Positions 33,253-42,448 are shown, numbered from the stretch's first letter. The stretch is 64,000 nt of DNA from Parasedimentitalea marina (GCF_004006175.1 NZ_CP033219.1:62001-126000); one strand, 5' to 3'. Notes: generated from the sequence alone by a model not told the origin. Numbers and translations are program-made.

Positions 33253-34631
33253 AGGTCCAGCATTTTAGGCAGTGCCGCAAACAGGGCCCGCGCGCCCTGA
33301 CCGGCGCCGCCCTTGGGCCGGGCAGGGGCCGCAGTTGGGTTCCATCCATAGATGTCAAAATGGATATAGCGACTTTCGCCTGCAAACCGGCGCAGGAACA
33401 GCGCAGCGGTGATGGAACCGGCAAAGCCACCCGACGGCGCATTGTCGAGATCGGCAATGCCGGGTTCGATCTTGGCCTCATAGGGGGTGTGGAACGGCAA
33501 CCGCCAAGCCGGATCGGCACTGGCATTAGCCACCAAGGACAGCGCGGCTGCGTCATCTTCGTTGTCGGTAAAAAACGGCGCCAGGTCCGGCCCAACCGCC
33601 ACCCGCGCTGCCCCAGTCAGGGTCGCCATCGAAATCAGCAGATCCGGCTTGTCCTCATCCGCCAGTGTCAGCGCATCGGCCAGCACCAGACGCCCCTCGG
33701 CATCGGTATTGTTGATCTCAACCGTCAGCCCCTTCCGCGATGTGAGCACGTCGCCGGGACGGAATGCTGAGCCTGAAACCGAATTCTCGACTGCCGGGAT
33801 CAGTACCCGCAATTGCAGTGGCAGCCCCGCAGTCATGATCATTCGGGCCAGACCCAGCACCGTGGCCGCGCCGCCCATATCCTTTTTCATCAATCCCATG
33901 CTGGCACCGGGTTTCAGGTTCAAACCACCCGTGTCAAAACACACACCTTTACCTACCAGGGTCAGCTTGGGGCCTGATGTCCCCCATGTCATGTCAATCA
34001 GCCGGGGTCGCCGATCCGAGGCCCGCCCAACGGCATGGATCATTGGCAGGTTCTGGTCCAACAGGGCGGCGTCCTCAATGACCGAGAAAGACGCATCAAA
34101 TTGTTGGGCTAGCGTTTCGGCAGCGGCCTGCAGCTCATCCGGCCCCATGTCCGAGGCTGGCGTATTGATAAGATCCCGAGTCAGACATTCTGCAGAGGCC
34201 AGTGATTCGATAGCCGCGGACTCAATGTTTTCGGGGGCCACCAGTGCGGCGTTCATCTCACTCTGGCTGTGGTAACGGCCAAAGCGATAGCCGCTTAGCA
34301 ACCAGCCAAGGCATTCAGTCTCCAGCGCATTTTGATCCAACCCCGAGGCAATCGCATAAATACCCTTGGGAAGTTTCTCGGCTGCTGCGGCCAGCACAAA
34401 CCGGCGGCGGGCCCGTTGCGTGGGGGTGCCATAACCGGCCAGTGCCATGTCAGGTTTGCCATCACCTCCCGGGATCAGCAGCACCTGACCGCAAGCGCCA
34501 GTAAATCCATTGGCCTGCGCCCAGTCCGCAACATATCCCGGTTGTTGTTGCAGCCAGTCTTTGCAGGAATTTTGTTCAATGACATGCAGCGGCAAAGCAG
34601 CATCCGAAGGCGGGGCAAAGACAGGTGGCAT
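33249..34631 (-). CDS. M17-family leucyl aminopeptidase
   Basis: A 460-residue cytosolic dizinc aminopeptidase that removes N-terminal residues from peptides. The metal and catalytic stretch is complete: GKGVCFDTGGLNLKPG, MKKDMGGAATV and NTDAEGRLVLADAL. The N-terminal domain is the short form found in alphaproteobacteria, distinct from E. coli PepA. The ATG at 34631 has GGAG 8 nt upstream. It overlaps the NlpC/P60 gene by 4 bp; together they form a muropeptide- or peptide-recycling operon by inference. Confidence 0.92.
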   Translation of the reverse strand: MPPVFAPPSDAALPLHVIEQNSCKDWLQQQPGYVADWAQANGFTGACGQVLLIPGGDGKPDMALAGYGTPTQRARRRFVLAAAAEKLPKGIYAIASGLDQNALETECLGWLLSGYRFGRYHSQSEMNAALVAPENIESAAIESLASAECLTRDLINTPASDMGPDELQAAAETLAQQFDASFSVIEDAALLDQNLPMIHAVGRASDRRPRLIDMTWGTSGPKLTLVGKGVCFDTGGLNLKPGASMGLMKKDMGGAATVLGLARMIMTAGLPLQLRVLIPAVENSVSGSAFRPGDVLTSRKGLTVEINNTDAEGRLVLADALTLADEDKPDLLISMATLTGAARVAVGPDLAPFFTDNEDDAAALSLVANASADPAWRLPFHTPYEAKIEPGIADLDNAPSGGFAGSITAALFLRRFAGESRYIHFDIYGWNPTAAPARPKGGAGQGARALFAALPKMLDL

Positions 34632-34723
34632 CACAATACTCCGGATGTGGGGACAATATAGTCCCAGAGTATCTGGCGCCACGCCGTCTGCAAGCCCTGC
34701 CTGCTGGATTATGTTGTGTTAAA

Positions 34724-35104
34724 TCATACCGAGAGGTCTTGCTGCTCCCACACGGCAGTCAGCGACCGCTCTCCGACGCGCAACAGTCGGAACAAAGTTG
34801 CGGCAATGGCTGGATTGTCGTCGAGATCAATTGCGTCGGTCACATCGCCTGCGATCTGGGCCATGGCACTCATGCCGATCTGATCGGCAATGGCGACCAG
34901 GGACCGCGCGCTTTTGCGTAGATTTGGCAGATCAGATTGCCGCCACAGACGCTCACAGTGCGACAGCCGAACGGCCAGTTCCTCGATGGCGCGGCAGACC
35001 ACGTCTTCCGCTCCGGCTTCACCCAGCTGAGCGTATAGATCATTCAATTTTCCCGGATCAAGCCGGACCGCTTCGTTGTGCATTACTGTTAGAATATTAG
35101 CCAC
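34724..35104 (-). CDS. unknown helical protein, resembling an Hpt domain without its histidine
   Basis: A 126-residue all-helical protein. The segment LRKSARSLVAIADQIGMSAMAQIAGDV lines up by eye with the histidine phosphotransfer motif AHTLKGSAxxLG..xL, but the phospho-accepting His is Arg or Ser. This likeness is weak and structural only. A GTG start at 35104 is used; an ATG at 35083 is the alternative. The gene is divergent from carbonic anhydrase across a 155-bp region carrying a long-spaced inverted repeat, one arm of which overlaps its ribosome binding site. Confidence 0.65.
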   Translation of the reverse strand: MANILTVMHNEAVRLDPGKLNDLYAQLGEAGAEDVVCRAIEELAVRLSHCERLWRQSDLPNLRKSARSLVAIADQIGMSAMAQIAGDVTDAIDLDDNPAIAATLFRLLRVGERSLTAVWEQQDLSV

Positions 35105-35108
35105 TAGA

Positions 35109-35192
35109 GATCACCCCAAAATTTCTGTGCCCCCACGGCACGGGACAAACATTGCGTTCTAGTGGTTTTCAAAAGGTTTCTGTGGGGTGATC
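35109..35192. promoter_or_regulatory. widely spaced 10-bp inverted repeat in a divergent promoter
   Basis: GATCACCCCA (35109-35118) and TGGGGTGATC (35183-35192) are perfect inverted copies 64 bp apart, each next to TTTCTGTG. They lie between the Hpt-like gene and carbonic anhydrase, so they could be two operator half-sites acting on both promoters. Confidence 0.5.
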
Positions 35193-35259
35193 ATATCTCT
35201 CGAATTTGCTAACAATACAGGATAATAGCCCAGCGAACTATAAACTCAGGGATCGAAAT

Positions 35260-35910
35260 ATGGAATTTGCCAAGCCACTGCCCGGTTATCTTGTGACACG
35301 CTATCACGGCTGGAAAGCCACATCCTATGAGGAAAATAAGGGGTGGTACCGCCGTTTAGCTACCGAAGGACAGCGTCCGCGCGCCATGGTTATCTCGTGT
35401 TGCGACAGTCGTGTACACGTGACGTCGATCTTCGGAGCAGACCAGGGAGAGTTCTTTATACATAGAAATATCGCTAATTTGGTTCCACCTTTTCAGCCAG
35501 ATGGCGACCATCACGGCACCAGTGCGACGGTAGAATACGCTGTGACTGTGTTGAAGGTGGCACATTTGATCGTTTTGGGGCACTCGCAGTGTGGCGGAGT
35601 CGAAGGGTGCGTTAACATGTGTAACGGCCACGCCCCCGAATTAGAGGCCAAAGACAGCTTTGTTGGTCGCTGGATGGATATCCTGAAACCCAAATATGAA
35701 CTGGTTCGCGATATCGAAGATAAAGAAGAGCAGCTAAGACAGTTGGAAAAGCAGGCGGTTGTCGCATCGCTTGAAAACCTGATGAGCTTTCCTTTTGTCG
35801 AAAAGGCAGTCCAGGCCGGCACATTGAGCCTGCACGGATTGTGGACAGACATCGGCGAAGGTGGGCTGCAATGTTTCGATCCCAAGCGAGAGCTGTTTAC
35901 TCAGGTCTGA
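35260..35910 (+). CDS. beta-class carbonic anhydrase
   Basis: Interconverts CO2 and bicarbonate with a zinc ion. In the 216-residue protein the zinc ligands are Cys47 (ISCCDSRV), His108 and Cys111 (LGHSQCGG), and D49/R51 form the catalytic dyad. The ATG at 35260 begins the conserved MEFAKPLPGYLVTRYHGWK. The longer frame from 35206 has no support. Bicarbonate supply for carboxylases such as acetyl-CoA carboxylase is the usual role. Its 3' end overlaps the convergent DUF3095 gene by 14 bp. Confidence 0.95.
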   Translation: MEFAKPLPGYLVTRYHGWKATSYEENKGWYRRLATEGQRPRAMVISCCDSRVHVTSIFGADQGEFFIHRNIANLVPPFQPDGDHHGTSATVEYAVTVLKVAHLIVLGHSQCGGVEGCVNMCNGHAPELEAKDSFVGRWMDILKPKYELVRDIEDKEEQLRQLEKQAVVASLENLMSFPFVEKAVQAGTLSLHGLWTDIGEGGLQCFDPKRELFTQV

Positions 35911-37063
35911 CCTCTGCTGGCTGATCCTCGGCTTTGATACGTGCGGCGGCACTGGTATATCCACCCGCCGCACCGTCTACAAAATGTACATGATCGTCTC
36001 GCGTGGCCGAGGGTACGATACATGTGACCATGGCCTCGTCCTGTTCATGTAGCCCATAGCGGATGTGACCGGCGGTTTTGGCACGTTCCAGCAGGTCGAT
36101 CAGTTCATTGCGGGTGCCGGAATCGCAGTCGAGGGTCATTTTCAGTCCATCGTCAAATTTTCGAAAATCGGCATTGGCACTTAGCATGGTGCGGTAATGA
36201 ACCGGATCAAATGATCCGAACGTCCTGCCGCTCCACATCATCAGCCCGGTCACGGCTGTAGTCACCATTAAGCGCAATTTTCGTAGTGCCAGCAACGTAG
36301 TGCCACGCGACACATGTGCCTCTAGCGTCAATCCCGGAGGAGGATATCTCAGCGGCGGGCCGCCTCGCGGTACCGGATGACCACTGCGCTCTAATTGTGC
36401 GGCCAGCGCCAAAACTTGACTGACCACCTGTGAAAATGCGCTGTCTCCGCCCTTTTGGGGCGGCAGCATCACCAGTGAAATAATGGTGCCATTGCGTGCT
36501 TTGATATTGCTCCACCTACAGGACAAACCTGTCAGATCTGGTGGCGTAATATGCACAGAAGGCGGGACAGAAAACCCGTCGGCCTTCATTTGCTGTTCGG
36601 CCCAGGCCAGACCTCCACCGTTGAACATGGCATAATCCACGCCTGACGACACCGCATGACGGGCGACCCGAACCTCTAGCCCTTCGGCGCGGATCCATTC
36701 GACGGGTAAAAGCGCGGCCCTGAGGTCAACGTCGAATTCCGCACTGACCCAGCTGCGTAAGTGAGACAGAACCTCGTGGCATTTGTCTTTTTCGGTCGAG
36801 GGAATCGCAAACGATGCCCCATCGCCGCCGAACACATAGGGAAAGGCCCGACCCTGCATCGCATTGATCAGTGCCGAAATCACCGAGGCGCCAATCATGT
36901 TCACGGTCTTATACTGCCCTGTGGCAATAAGCCCGGTCGAGTCGACAATGTCACAACACCCAACCAACCAATCTTGCGGCAACGGAGTGTAGGTTTCTGG
37001 CTGAGCCAGGTCAGAGAATTTTTCTCTGCGCGGCAGTTCTTCGTAGAATCTGTGCGTCGTCAT
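35897..37063 (-). CDS. DUF3095 protein, nucleotidyl-cyclase-like
   Basis: A 388-residue protein of DUF3095. The N-terminal half resembles class III adenylate/guanylate cyclase folds: WLVGCCDIVDSTGLI holds the first metal aspartate and YVFGGDGASFAIP the second region, with VARHAVSSGVDYAMFNGGG further on. The C-terminal half (about 200-388) is family-specific. Cyclic nucleotide synthesis is predicted by fold only; no product has been shown to my knowledge. The gene stands alone, overlapping the carbonic anhydrase 3' end by 14 bp. Soluble class III cyclases can respond to bicarbonate, so this neighbour is worth noting but may be chance. Confidence 0.8.
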   Translation of the reverse strand: MTTHRFYEELPRREKFSDLAQPETYTPLPQDWLVGCCDIVDSTGLIATGQYKTVNMIGASVISALINAMQGRAFPYVFGGDGASFAIPSTEKDKCHEVLSHLRSWVSAEFDVDLRAALLPVEWIRAEGLEVRVARHAVSSGVDYAMFNGGGLAWAEQQMKADGFSVPPSVHITPPDLTGLSCRWSNIKARNGTIISLVMLPPQKGGDSAFSQVVSQVLALAAQLERSGHPVPRGGPPLRYPPPGLTLEAHVSRGTTLLALRKLRLMVTTAVTGLMMWSGRTFGSFDPVHYRTMLSANADFRKFDDGLKMTLDCDSGTRNELIDLLERAKTAGHIRYGLHEQDEAMVTCIVPSATRDDHVHFVDGAAGGYTSAAARIKAEDQPAEVRPE

Positions 37064-37288
37064 CGTTTACCCATGCTGCCATCTGCCCCAGGCAGCCTAG
37101 CCAAAATTGGCGCCAGGTCCACATGTTGCCCCCAGACCTGACCGCGATAGGCTGTGAAAAACGGCCAATTTGCCATATATATACGGTGCACACCCGTCCG
37201 ATGGCGCTTCTGACCTTTCCGACGGGGTGGTTTCCCGATATGAGACCGCAGCCGGTCATTGGGCCGGCCCTTATATTGGAGAGACACT

Positions 37289-38311
37289 ATGGGTTATCGC
37301 GTCGCCGTCGTCGGCGCCACGGGCAACGTGGGCCGTGAAATGCTGAATATCCTGGCTGAGCGCCAGTTTCCAGTTGATGAGATTGCCGTTTTGGCAAGTC
37401 GGAAATCGCTGGGGACTGAAGTCAGCTTTGGTGAGCGAACTTTGAAAACCCTGGATCTGGATACGTTCGACTTCACCGGATGGGACATTGCCCTCTTTGC
37501 GGTTGGGTCCGATGCGACCAAAATCTATGCCCCCAAGGCAGCTGCTGTCGGCTGTGTGGTCATCGATAACTCGTCGCTGTATCGCTACGACATGGACATT
37601 CCGCTGATCGTGCCCGAGGTCAACCCCGAGGCAGTTCATGGCTATGCCAAGAAGAACATCATCGCCAACCCCAACTGCTCCACCGCGCAGATGGTTGTCG
37701 CGCTGAAGCCGCTGCATGACCGTGCCAAGATCAAACGTGTTGTTGTCTCGACGTATCAATCGGTTTCCGGTTCGGGCAAAGATGCGATTGACGAGCTGTG
37801 GAACCAGACCAAGGGCATCTATGTTCCAGGTCAGGAAGTGGCCCCCAAGGTTTACCCCAAGCAGATCGCATTCAACGTGATCCCGCACATTGATGTCTTC
37901 CTGGACGATGGGTCCACCAAGGAAGAGTGGAAAATGGTCGCCGAGACCAAAAAGATCATCGACAAAAGCATCAAGGTCACTGCGACCTGTGTGCGTGTTC
38001 CGGTCTTTGTTGGCCACGCTGAATCGATCAACATCGAATTCGAAGATTTCCTGGACGAGGACGAAGCCCGCGACATCCTGCGCGAATCACCCGGTATCAT
38101 GGTCATCGATAAACGCGAAGACGGTGGGTATGTGACGCCGGTGGAATGTGTTGGCGATTTCGCGACCTTCATCAGCCGCATTCGTCAGGACAGCACAATC
38201 GATAACGGACTGAATTTATGGTGTGTTTCTGACAACCTGCGCAAAGGTGCGGCCCTGAATGCCGTGCAGATCGCTGAACTTCTGGGACGCGAAGTTCTCA
38301 AAAAAGGCTAA
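37289..38311 (+). CDS. asd: aspartate-semialdehyde dehydrogenase
   Basis: Reduces L-aspartyl-4-phosphate to aspartate semialdehyde with NADPH, the branch-point step toward lysine/diaminopimelate, threonine and methionine. The 340-residue protein begins MGYRVAVVGATGNVGREML, the NADP-binding fold, with catalytic Cys130 in NPNCSTAQMV. GGAGAGA precedes the ATG at 37289. The gene is transcribed alone and a strong terminator follows. A 225-bp region separates it from the divergent DUF3095 gene. Confidence 0.97.
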   Translation: MGYRVAVVGATGNVGREMLNILAERQFPVDEIAVLASRKSLGTEVSFGERTLKTLDLDTFDFTGWDIALFAVGSDATKIYAPKAAAVGCVVIDNSSLYRYDMDIPLIVPEVNPEAVHGYAKKNIIANPNCSTAQMVVALKPLHDRAKIKRVVVSTYQSVSGSGKDAIDELWNQTKGIYVPGQEVAPKVYPKQIAFNVIPHIDVFLDDGSTKEEWKMVAETKKIIDKSIKVTATCVRVPVFVGHAESINIEFEDFLDEDEARDILRESPGIMVIDKREDGGYVTPVECVGDFATFISRIRQDSTIDNGLNLWCVSDNLRKGAALNAVQIAELLGREVLKKG

Positions 38312-38331
38312 GCGAACTATCCATTTGGTTA

Positions 38332-38361
38332 GGGGCTCTCTCGAAAGAGGGGGCCCTTTTT
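38332..38361 (+). terminator. rho-independent terminator after asd
   Basis: A GGGGCTCTCTC-gaaa-GAGGGGGCCC stem-loop (with small mismatches) is followed by five Ts, 20 bp after the asd stop. The rest of the 313-bp gap to the next gene (38362-38624) is AT-rich and holds no further feature I can name. Confidence 0.85.
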
Positions 38362-38624
38362 CATTTGCGTCAATTTTCACGGTACCAAGCGCCCTGTACG
38401 TTCAGGGTAGGGTTGCGGACACAGTCGACACGCTCGTTTGACACAAAATGGGTCACTAAATTTCCCGTCGACCACATCTGCAACAAAGATGCATATAACA
38501 CCATACTTTACGGTGAGTTTCTCATAAAAATAAGGGATTTCTCATGCGTCTTTGGCCAAAGTAAGGCCATATTTTTACGATAAATTAACTTTTGCAAAGT
38601 CACTCTGATACCAAGGAGCCCGTC

Positions 38625-38960
38625 ATGTTCGCTAAACACACCATAGAACAGGAAAAGAAAGACCTTCCCTTTAGGCAGTCTGCATGGGCCAACGCCCGGG
38701 TCAGCAATCGCTGGAACACGGAAATGGAGGTTTCTTTGCGGACATACCTTTATGATGAATTCGTTAAGGCTCGCAGTTGGTTGGATCTGCGCCGCCGCCT
38801 TGTCAGCAAGGGATTTCATCTCAAGCAAGTTGACAACCGGGTTCGCCTAAGAGACGCCTACAGCAACGTAGATATCTGCTCATGCCGTTTCCTCGGGTTT
38901 CCATCAGCCCAGTTAACATCCAGATTTGCAGACATGCGGGCTGCACCAGAAATAGATTAG
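38625..38960 (+). CDS. small conserved protein of unknown function
   Basis: A 111-residue basic protein with no signal peptide. AAGGAG lies 7 nt before the ATG. The segment ARSWLDLRRRLVSKGFHLKQVDNRVRLRDAYSNVDICSCRFLG resembles a short module seen in some relaxase-associated and Rhodobacterales unknown proteins (a helix, then GF-x-L and a beta-hairpin ending in a Cys-containing strand). This likeness is from memory and weak. Base composition is lower in GC than neighbours. It is a single-gene unit, bounded by the asd terminator and its own very strong terminator. Confidence 0.65.
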   Translation: MFAKHTIEQEKKDLPFRQSAWANARVSNRWNTEMEVSLRTYLYDEFVKARSWLDLRRRLVSKGFHLKQVDNRVRLRDAYSNVDICSCRFLGFPSAQLTSRFADMRAAPEID

Positions 38961-39059
38961 AGTTTTCGCAAGCCGACAGGTAAAAAGATTGGCAATGTGG
39001 AAACAACGGGACAGAGCAGGACTGAACGGGCCAAAAAAACAGGCCGAGTTCAGGAGATC

Positions 39060-39099
39060 AAGCACAAGGAAGCTCTCGGGTTGCTTCCTTGTGCTTTTT
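39060..39099 (+). terminator. strong rho-independent terminator after the 111-residue gene
   Basis: AAGCACAAGGAAGC and GCTTCCTTGTGCTT form a perfect 14-bp stem with a 9-nt loop, followed by a T run. It lies 100 bp after the stop codon, leaving a 3' untranslated region of about 100 nt. Confidence 0.9.
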
Positions 39100-39196
39100 C
39101 AATTGTGGGGTAGTTTTCTAACGGTCCGCAGCTCACTCTTGTAATATACTTGCAAGCTTGCAAAGTTCTGTCCCAAAGCTATTTGAGGTCATATTT

Positions 39197-40819
39197 ATGC
39201 GATATTCATTTTCCTTGCTCGCCCTGTTATCTGCATCAGCAGCCTGGGCCGACACCATTCCCGTTTCAAGCAAGGTGACCGAGGTCACTATGTACCCCGA
39301 CAGCGCCGCCATTACGCGAGTTGCCAGCTTTGCAATTCCGGCGGGTAAACACCGGTTGGAATTACAGGGCGTGCCAGAGACGGCGATGTTGGAATTATTG
39401 CGGATCGATCTGACCGGCGCGCGCCAAATCAGCACCATCTATCGCGATGAATATGCCCCTCCACGTGATTTCACGGACCCAAGGGTCGAAACGGCCGAGG
39501 CGCGGATCGATGAGATCGAGCAACGCATTCAGGCGGTCAAGGATGATGCCATGCGGGCAGGTCTTAAGGGGGCAGCGGCCGATGTCTCCATTGGATTTTT
39601 GCGACAGCTGGGCAAGAACGAAGGACTGGCCGACGCCGGCCCCGACGCATTGCGTGACATTGCCCGGATGATTTCCCTAGAGGCCGAAACCGCAAGCCAA
39701 GCTGCGCTGGATGCCTCGATCAGTGCCCGGCAAATAGAACGCCAGCTGCTGGATCTTGAGGATGAGCTGCGCATCGCTGAGCAGGCACTGGAGGCCATTG
39801 ATTTAGAAAGTGAGGATCGTGTCTATATCGCGGTCGAAGTAGAGGCCGACGCGGCGAGTGACGGTACGATTGTCCTGAACTATCTGGACGGCGGGCGGAA
39901 TTCCTGGTCCCCGGCTTATGATCTGAAACTGGAAACGGGTGACATCCCACAGCTGTCAATTGAACGAGGTGCTTTCGTGCGGCAGGGCACCGGCGAAAAC
40001 TGGACCGATATTACCCTTCACCTGTCGACAGTGGCGCCCATCAGTCAGGTGGAACCCAGTGTATTATACACCAGGTCCCGGCGTATCGAAGAGCCTTTGC
40101 CAGAACCGCCTGAATCTGAAATGGGAGCTTATTACGAACCCGTGGTTGAACCCGTAGTTATCGTTGAAGAAGCGGCATCCATGTGGAATGTTGAGGCGGA
40201 TGGCGCCGGCGTCACCTACAGTTATGGTGCTCCGGTTTCGATCAGCTCGGGGGCGGATATGTTACGCCTTGAACTGGATGTCCTGACCGAGCCGGGCACG
40301 CTATTGGCAAGAGCAGTTCCCATGCTGGATAACACAGCCTACCGGGTTATGCGGTTTATCAACATGTCTGGCGAAGAGCTGTTAAACGCTGAATACGCTG
40401 CCCGCTACATTGATGGTAAGCTTATTGGCATTGATAGATTCAGCGGCCTTGCGGCGGGTGAGGAAGGCGAAATCGGCTTTGGGTCCATCGACGGACTACA
40501 GATCCGCCGTGATACTCTGGGTCAAAGCGAAGGCGGGCGTGGGCTCATTTCGCGTAGCAACCAGCAGGTCCAAAAGGTCGAGATTGAGATCGAGAACCTG
40601 ACCGATCAGGTCTGGCCGCTACAAGTTCGTGATCGCGTCCCCTATTCGCAACAAGAGGATCTGCAGATCACCTGGTCAGCCACACCACGCCCAACCGAAG
40701 AAGATCTGGACAAAAGGCGTGGCATTCTGGCCTGGGATCTGGAAATGGCACCGGGTGAAAATCGCAAAATCCAGCTGGAAACCACACTCAGCTGGCCCGA
40801 AGGCATGGTTCTACAATAA
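39197..40819 (+). CDS. DUF4139 domain-containing (mucoidy-inhibitor-like) exported protein
   Basis: A 540-residue protein with a signal peptide (MRYSFSLLALLSASAAWA, cleavage before DT). An N-terminal DUF4140-type domain (about 20-120) is followed by a coiled-coil stretch (about 90-210) and the beta-rich DUF4139 domain (about 220-540). Similar proteins are annotated as mucoidy inhibitor A, but no mechanism is agreed. The ATG at 39197 is preferred over 39158 because the signal peptide begins there and GAGG precedes it. It is convergent with hpaI, with a GC-rich hairpin between. Confidence 0.85.
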   Translation: MRYSFSLLALLSASAAWADTIPVSSKVTEVTMYPDSAAITRVASFAIPAGKHRLELQGVPETAMLELLRIDLTGARQISTIYRDEYAPPRDFTDPRVETAEARIDEIEQRIQAVKDDAMRAGLKGAAADVSIGFLRQLGKNEGLADAGPDALRDIARMISLEAETASQAALDASISARQIERQLLDLEDELRIAEQALEAIDLESEDRVYIAVEVEADAASDGTIVLNYLDGGRNSWSPAYDLKLETGDIPQLSIERGAFVRQGTGENWTDITLHLSTVAPISQVEPSVLYTRSRRIEEPLPEPPESEMGAYYEPVVEPVVIVEEAASMWNVEADGAGVTYSYGAPVSISSGADMLRLELDVLTEPGTLLARAVPMLDNTAYRVMRFINMSGEELLNAEYAARYIDGKLIGIDRFSGLAAGEEGEIGFGSIDGLQIRRDTLGQSEGGRGLISRSNQQVQKVEIEIENLTDQVWPLQVRDRVPYSQQEDLQITWSATPRPTEEDLDKRRGILAWDLEMAPGENRKIQLETTLSWPEGMVLQ

Positions 40820-40835
40820 AATAGATAATGGAATT

Positions 40836-40857
40836 CGCCCGGCTGTGCAGCCGGGCG
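40836..40857. terminator. hairpin between convergent DUF4139 gene and hpaI
   Basis: CGCCCGGCTG-tg-CAGCCGGGCG is a perfect 10-bp inverted repeat 17 bp after the DUF4139 stop and 7 bp after the hpaI stop on the other strand. It lacks a T run but probably limits read-through both ways. Confidence 0.55.
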
Positions 40858-40863
40858 GGGCCG

Positions 40864-41634
40864 CTACTTGGCCTTCCAATGTGCAGCCAGTGCGCGGGCG
40901 GACTGAACCAACAGCAAAACGTCGATGCCCACGGCCAGAAACTGTGCACCCATGTCGAAATAAGACTGCGTAGCCTCCTCGCTGACACCCAGAATTCCCG
41001 GCGCTTTGCCCGCTGCGGTGATCTTGGCCAGGGACTCGGCAATCACTTGACGCACTTCAGGATGGGCTGAGTCACCCTGAAAACCCATGTCAGTGGACAG
41101 GTCCGCCGGGCCGATGAACACCCCGTCAACGCCATCCACTGTCAGGATCTCGTCCAGCGCTGCAATTCCAGCCCGGTTCTCCACCTGCAGTAAAATACAG
41201 ATCTCCTGGTCCGCAGTCTGGATATACTCGGTGACCGAGGCAAACCGGCTGGCGCGGGCCGCGCTGGCGCCAACTCCACGGGTTCCATGCGGCGGATATT
41301 GGCAAGCCCGCACAATGTCGCGTGCTTGCTCGGCGCTTTCGACCATCGGGATCAGCACCGTTTGCGCTCCGGCATCCAGTGCTTGCTTGATGATCCAGGT
41401 CTCGCCCACGGGGACACGCACAACCGCATGGCTGTCCGAGGCCTGCAACGCGATCAGTTGGTCACGGATCGATCGGATATCATTGGCGCCATGCTCACCA
41501 TCGATGACCAGCCAGTCGAACCCGGCGGTCCCCATGATTTCCGCAGCCGAGCCCTCGGCAAAGCTCAGCCAGCAGCCGATCTGGCGCTCACCATTGGCAA
41601 GGGCTTGTTTGAATGTGTTGGTAGCTACGGCCAT
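40864..41634 (-). CDS. hpaI: 4-hydroxy-2-oxoheptane-1,7-dioate aldolase
   Basis: Last enzyme of the homoprotocatechuate meta pathway. It splits 4-hydroxy-2-oxoheptanedioate into pyruvate and succinic semialdehyde using a divalent metal. The 256-residue class II aldolase has the HpcH/HpaI hallmarks FDWLVIDGEHGAND (with H48), AQTVLIPMVESAEQA and GVDGVFIGPADLSTDMG. The conserved protein begins MAVATNTFKQAL at 41634. A longer frame to 41778 is rejected as it enters hpaH. It is the distal gene of the hpa operon, 13 bp after hpaH. Confidence 0.93.
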   Translation of the reverse strand: MAVATNTFKQALANGERQIGCWLSFAEGSAAEIMGTAGFDWLVIDGEHGANDIRSIRDQLIALQASDSHAVVRVPVGETWIIKQALDAGAQTVLIPMVESAEQARDIVRACQYPPHGTRGVGASAARASRFASVTEYIQTADQEICILLQVENRAGIAALDEILTVDGVDGVFIGPADLSTDMGFQGDSAHPEVRQVIAESLAKITAAGKAPGILGVSEEATQSYFDMGAQFLAVGIDVLLLVQSARALAAHWKAK

Positions 41635-41647
41635 GGGATACCCTTTT

Positions 41648-42448
41648 TTAGGCAAACGCGATTTCAACAGAACCAAAAGAGCCAAAATCTGCTGAGATTT
41701 CAGCGCCCTTCGGGCATTCGATGGGGCGAATGAACGACCCTGACAGGACGATATCCCCGGCCTCGATCTGTTGTCCATAGCTGGCCATGCGACGCGCCAA
41801 CCACAAAACGGAAGTGACCGGATCGTTCAGCACCCCAGCCCCCAACCCGGTTTCTTCAACGGTGCCATTGCGACTGACGATGGCACCGGTCCACCGCAGG
41901 TCATGAGTGTCGGTGGCATGGCGCTCGGCCCCCAGTACGATACCGGCATTGGCCGCATTGTCGCTGATGGTATCGGTGACAATGCGCGGCTGGCCACTTG
42001 CGGGATCCGCGCGCTGGATGCGGGTATCTAGAATCTCCAACGACGGCGTCACCCGGTCGGTTGCCATCAAAACATCCGCGCGCGTGCAATCAGCACCGGC
42101 CAGCGGTGCCTTCATGATAAATGCAATCTCGGCCTCGACACGGGGCTGGATGAACCGGCCGGCTGGCACCACAGCCCCATTTTCAAACAGCATGTCATCC
42201 AGCAGCACACCGCTGTCGGGGGTGTCAATTTTTAGCGCATCCTGCATGGCGCGGCTGGTCAGGCCGATTTTCCAGCCAATCCGCCGCCGCCCTGTCGCCA
42301 GCTTGCGCGCTACCAATGCCTGTTGCACGGCATAGGCATCGTCCAATGTCATGCCGGGGTAACGCAGTGACAGCAAACCGCATTGATGACCGCTCGCCTC
42401 GGCCTGAAACAGCGCCTCAGCCGCCTCGCTGTGCTGGTCGGGGGTCAT
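41648..42448 (-). CDS. hpaH: 2-oxo-hept-4-ene-1,7-dioate hydratase
   Basis: Adds water to 2-oxo-hept-4-ene-1,7-dioate, giving the HpaI substrate. The 266-residue protein is a normal-length member of the hydratase/decarboxylase (FAH-related) family with KIGLTSRAMQDALKI, EAEIAFIMKAPLAG and the metal-site glutamates. It starts with ATG at 42448, overlapping the end of the preceding FAH gene by 4 bp (translational coupling), and is followed by hpaI. Order and overlap place it clearly in the homoprotocatechuate operon. Confidence 0.93.
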   Translation of the reverse strand: MTPDQHSEAAEALFQAEASGHQCGLLSLRYPGMTLDDAYAVQQALVARKLATGRRRIGWKIGLTSRAMQDALKIDTPDSGVLLDDMLFENGAVVPAGRFIQPRVEAEIAFIMKAPLAGADCTRADVLMATDRVTPSLEILDTRIQRADPASGQPRIVTDTISDNAANAGIVLGAERHATDTHDLRWTGAIVSRNGTVEETGLGAGVLNDPVTSVLWLARRMASYGQQIEAGDIVLSGSFIRPIECPKGAEISADFGSFGSVEIAFA

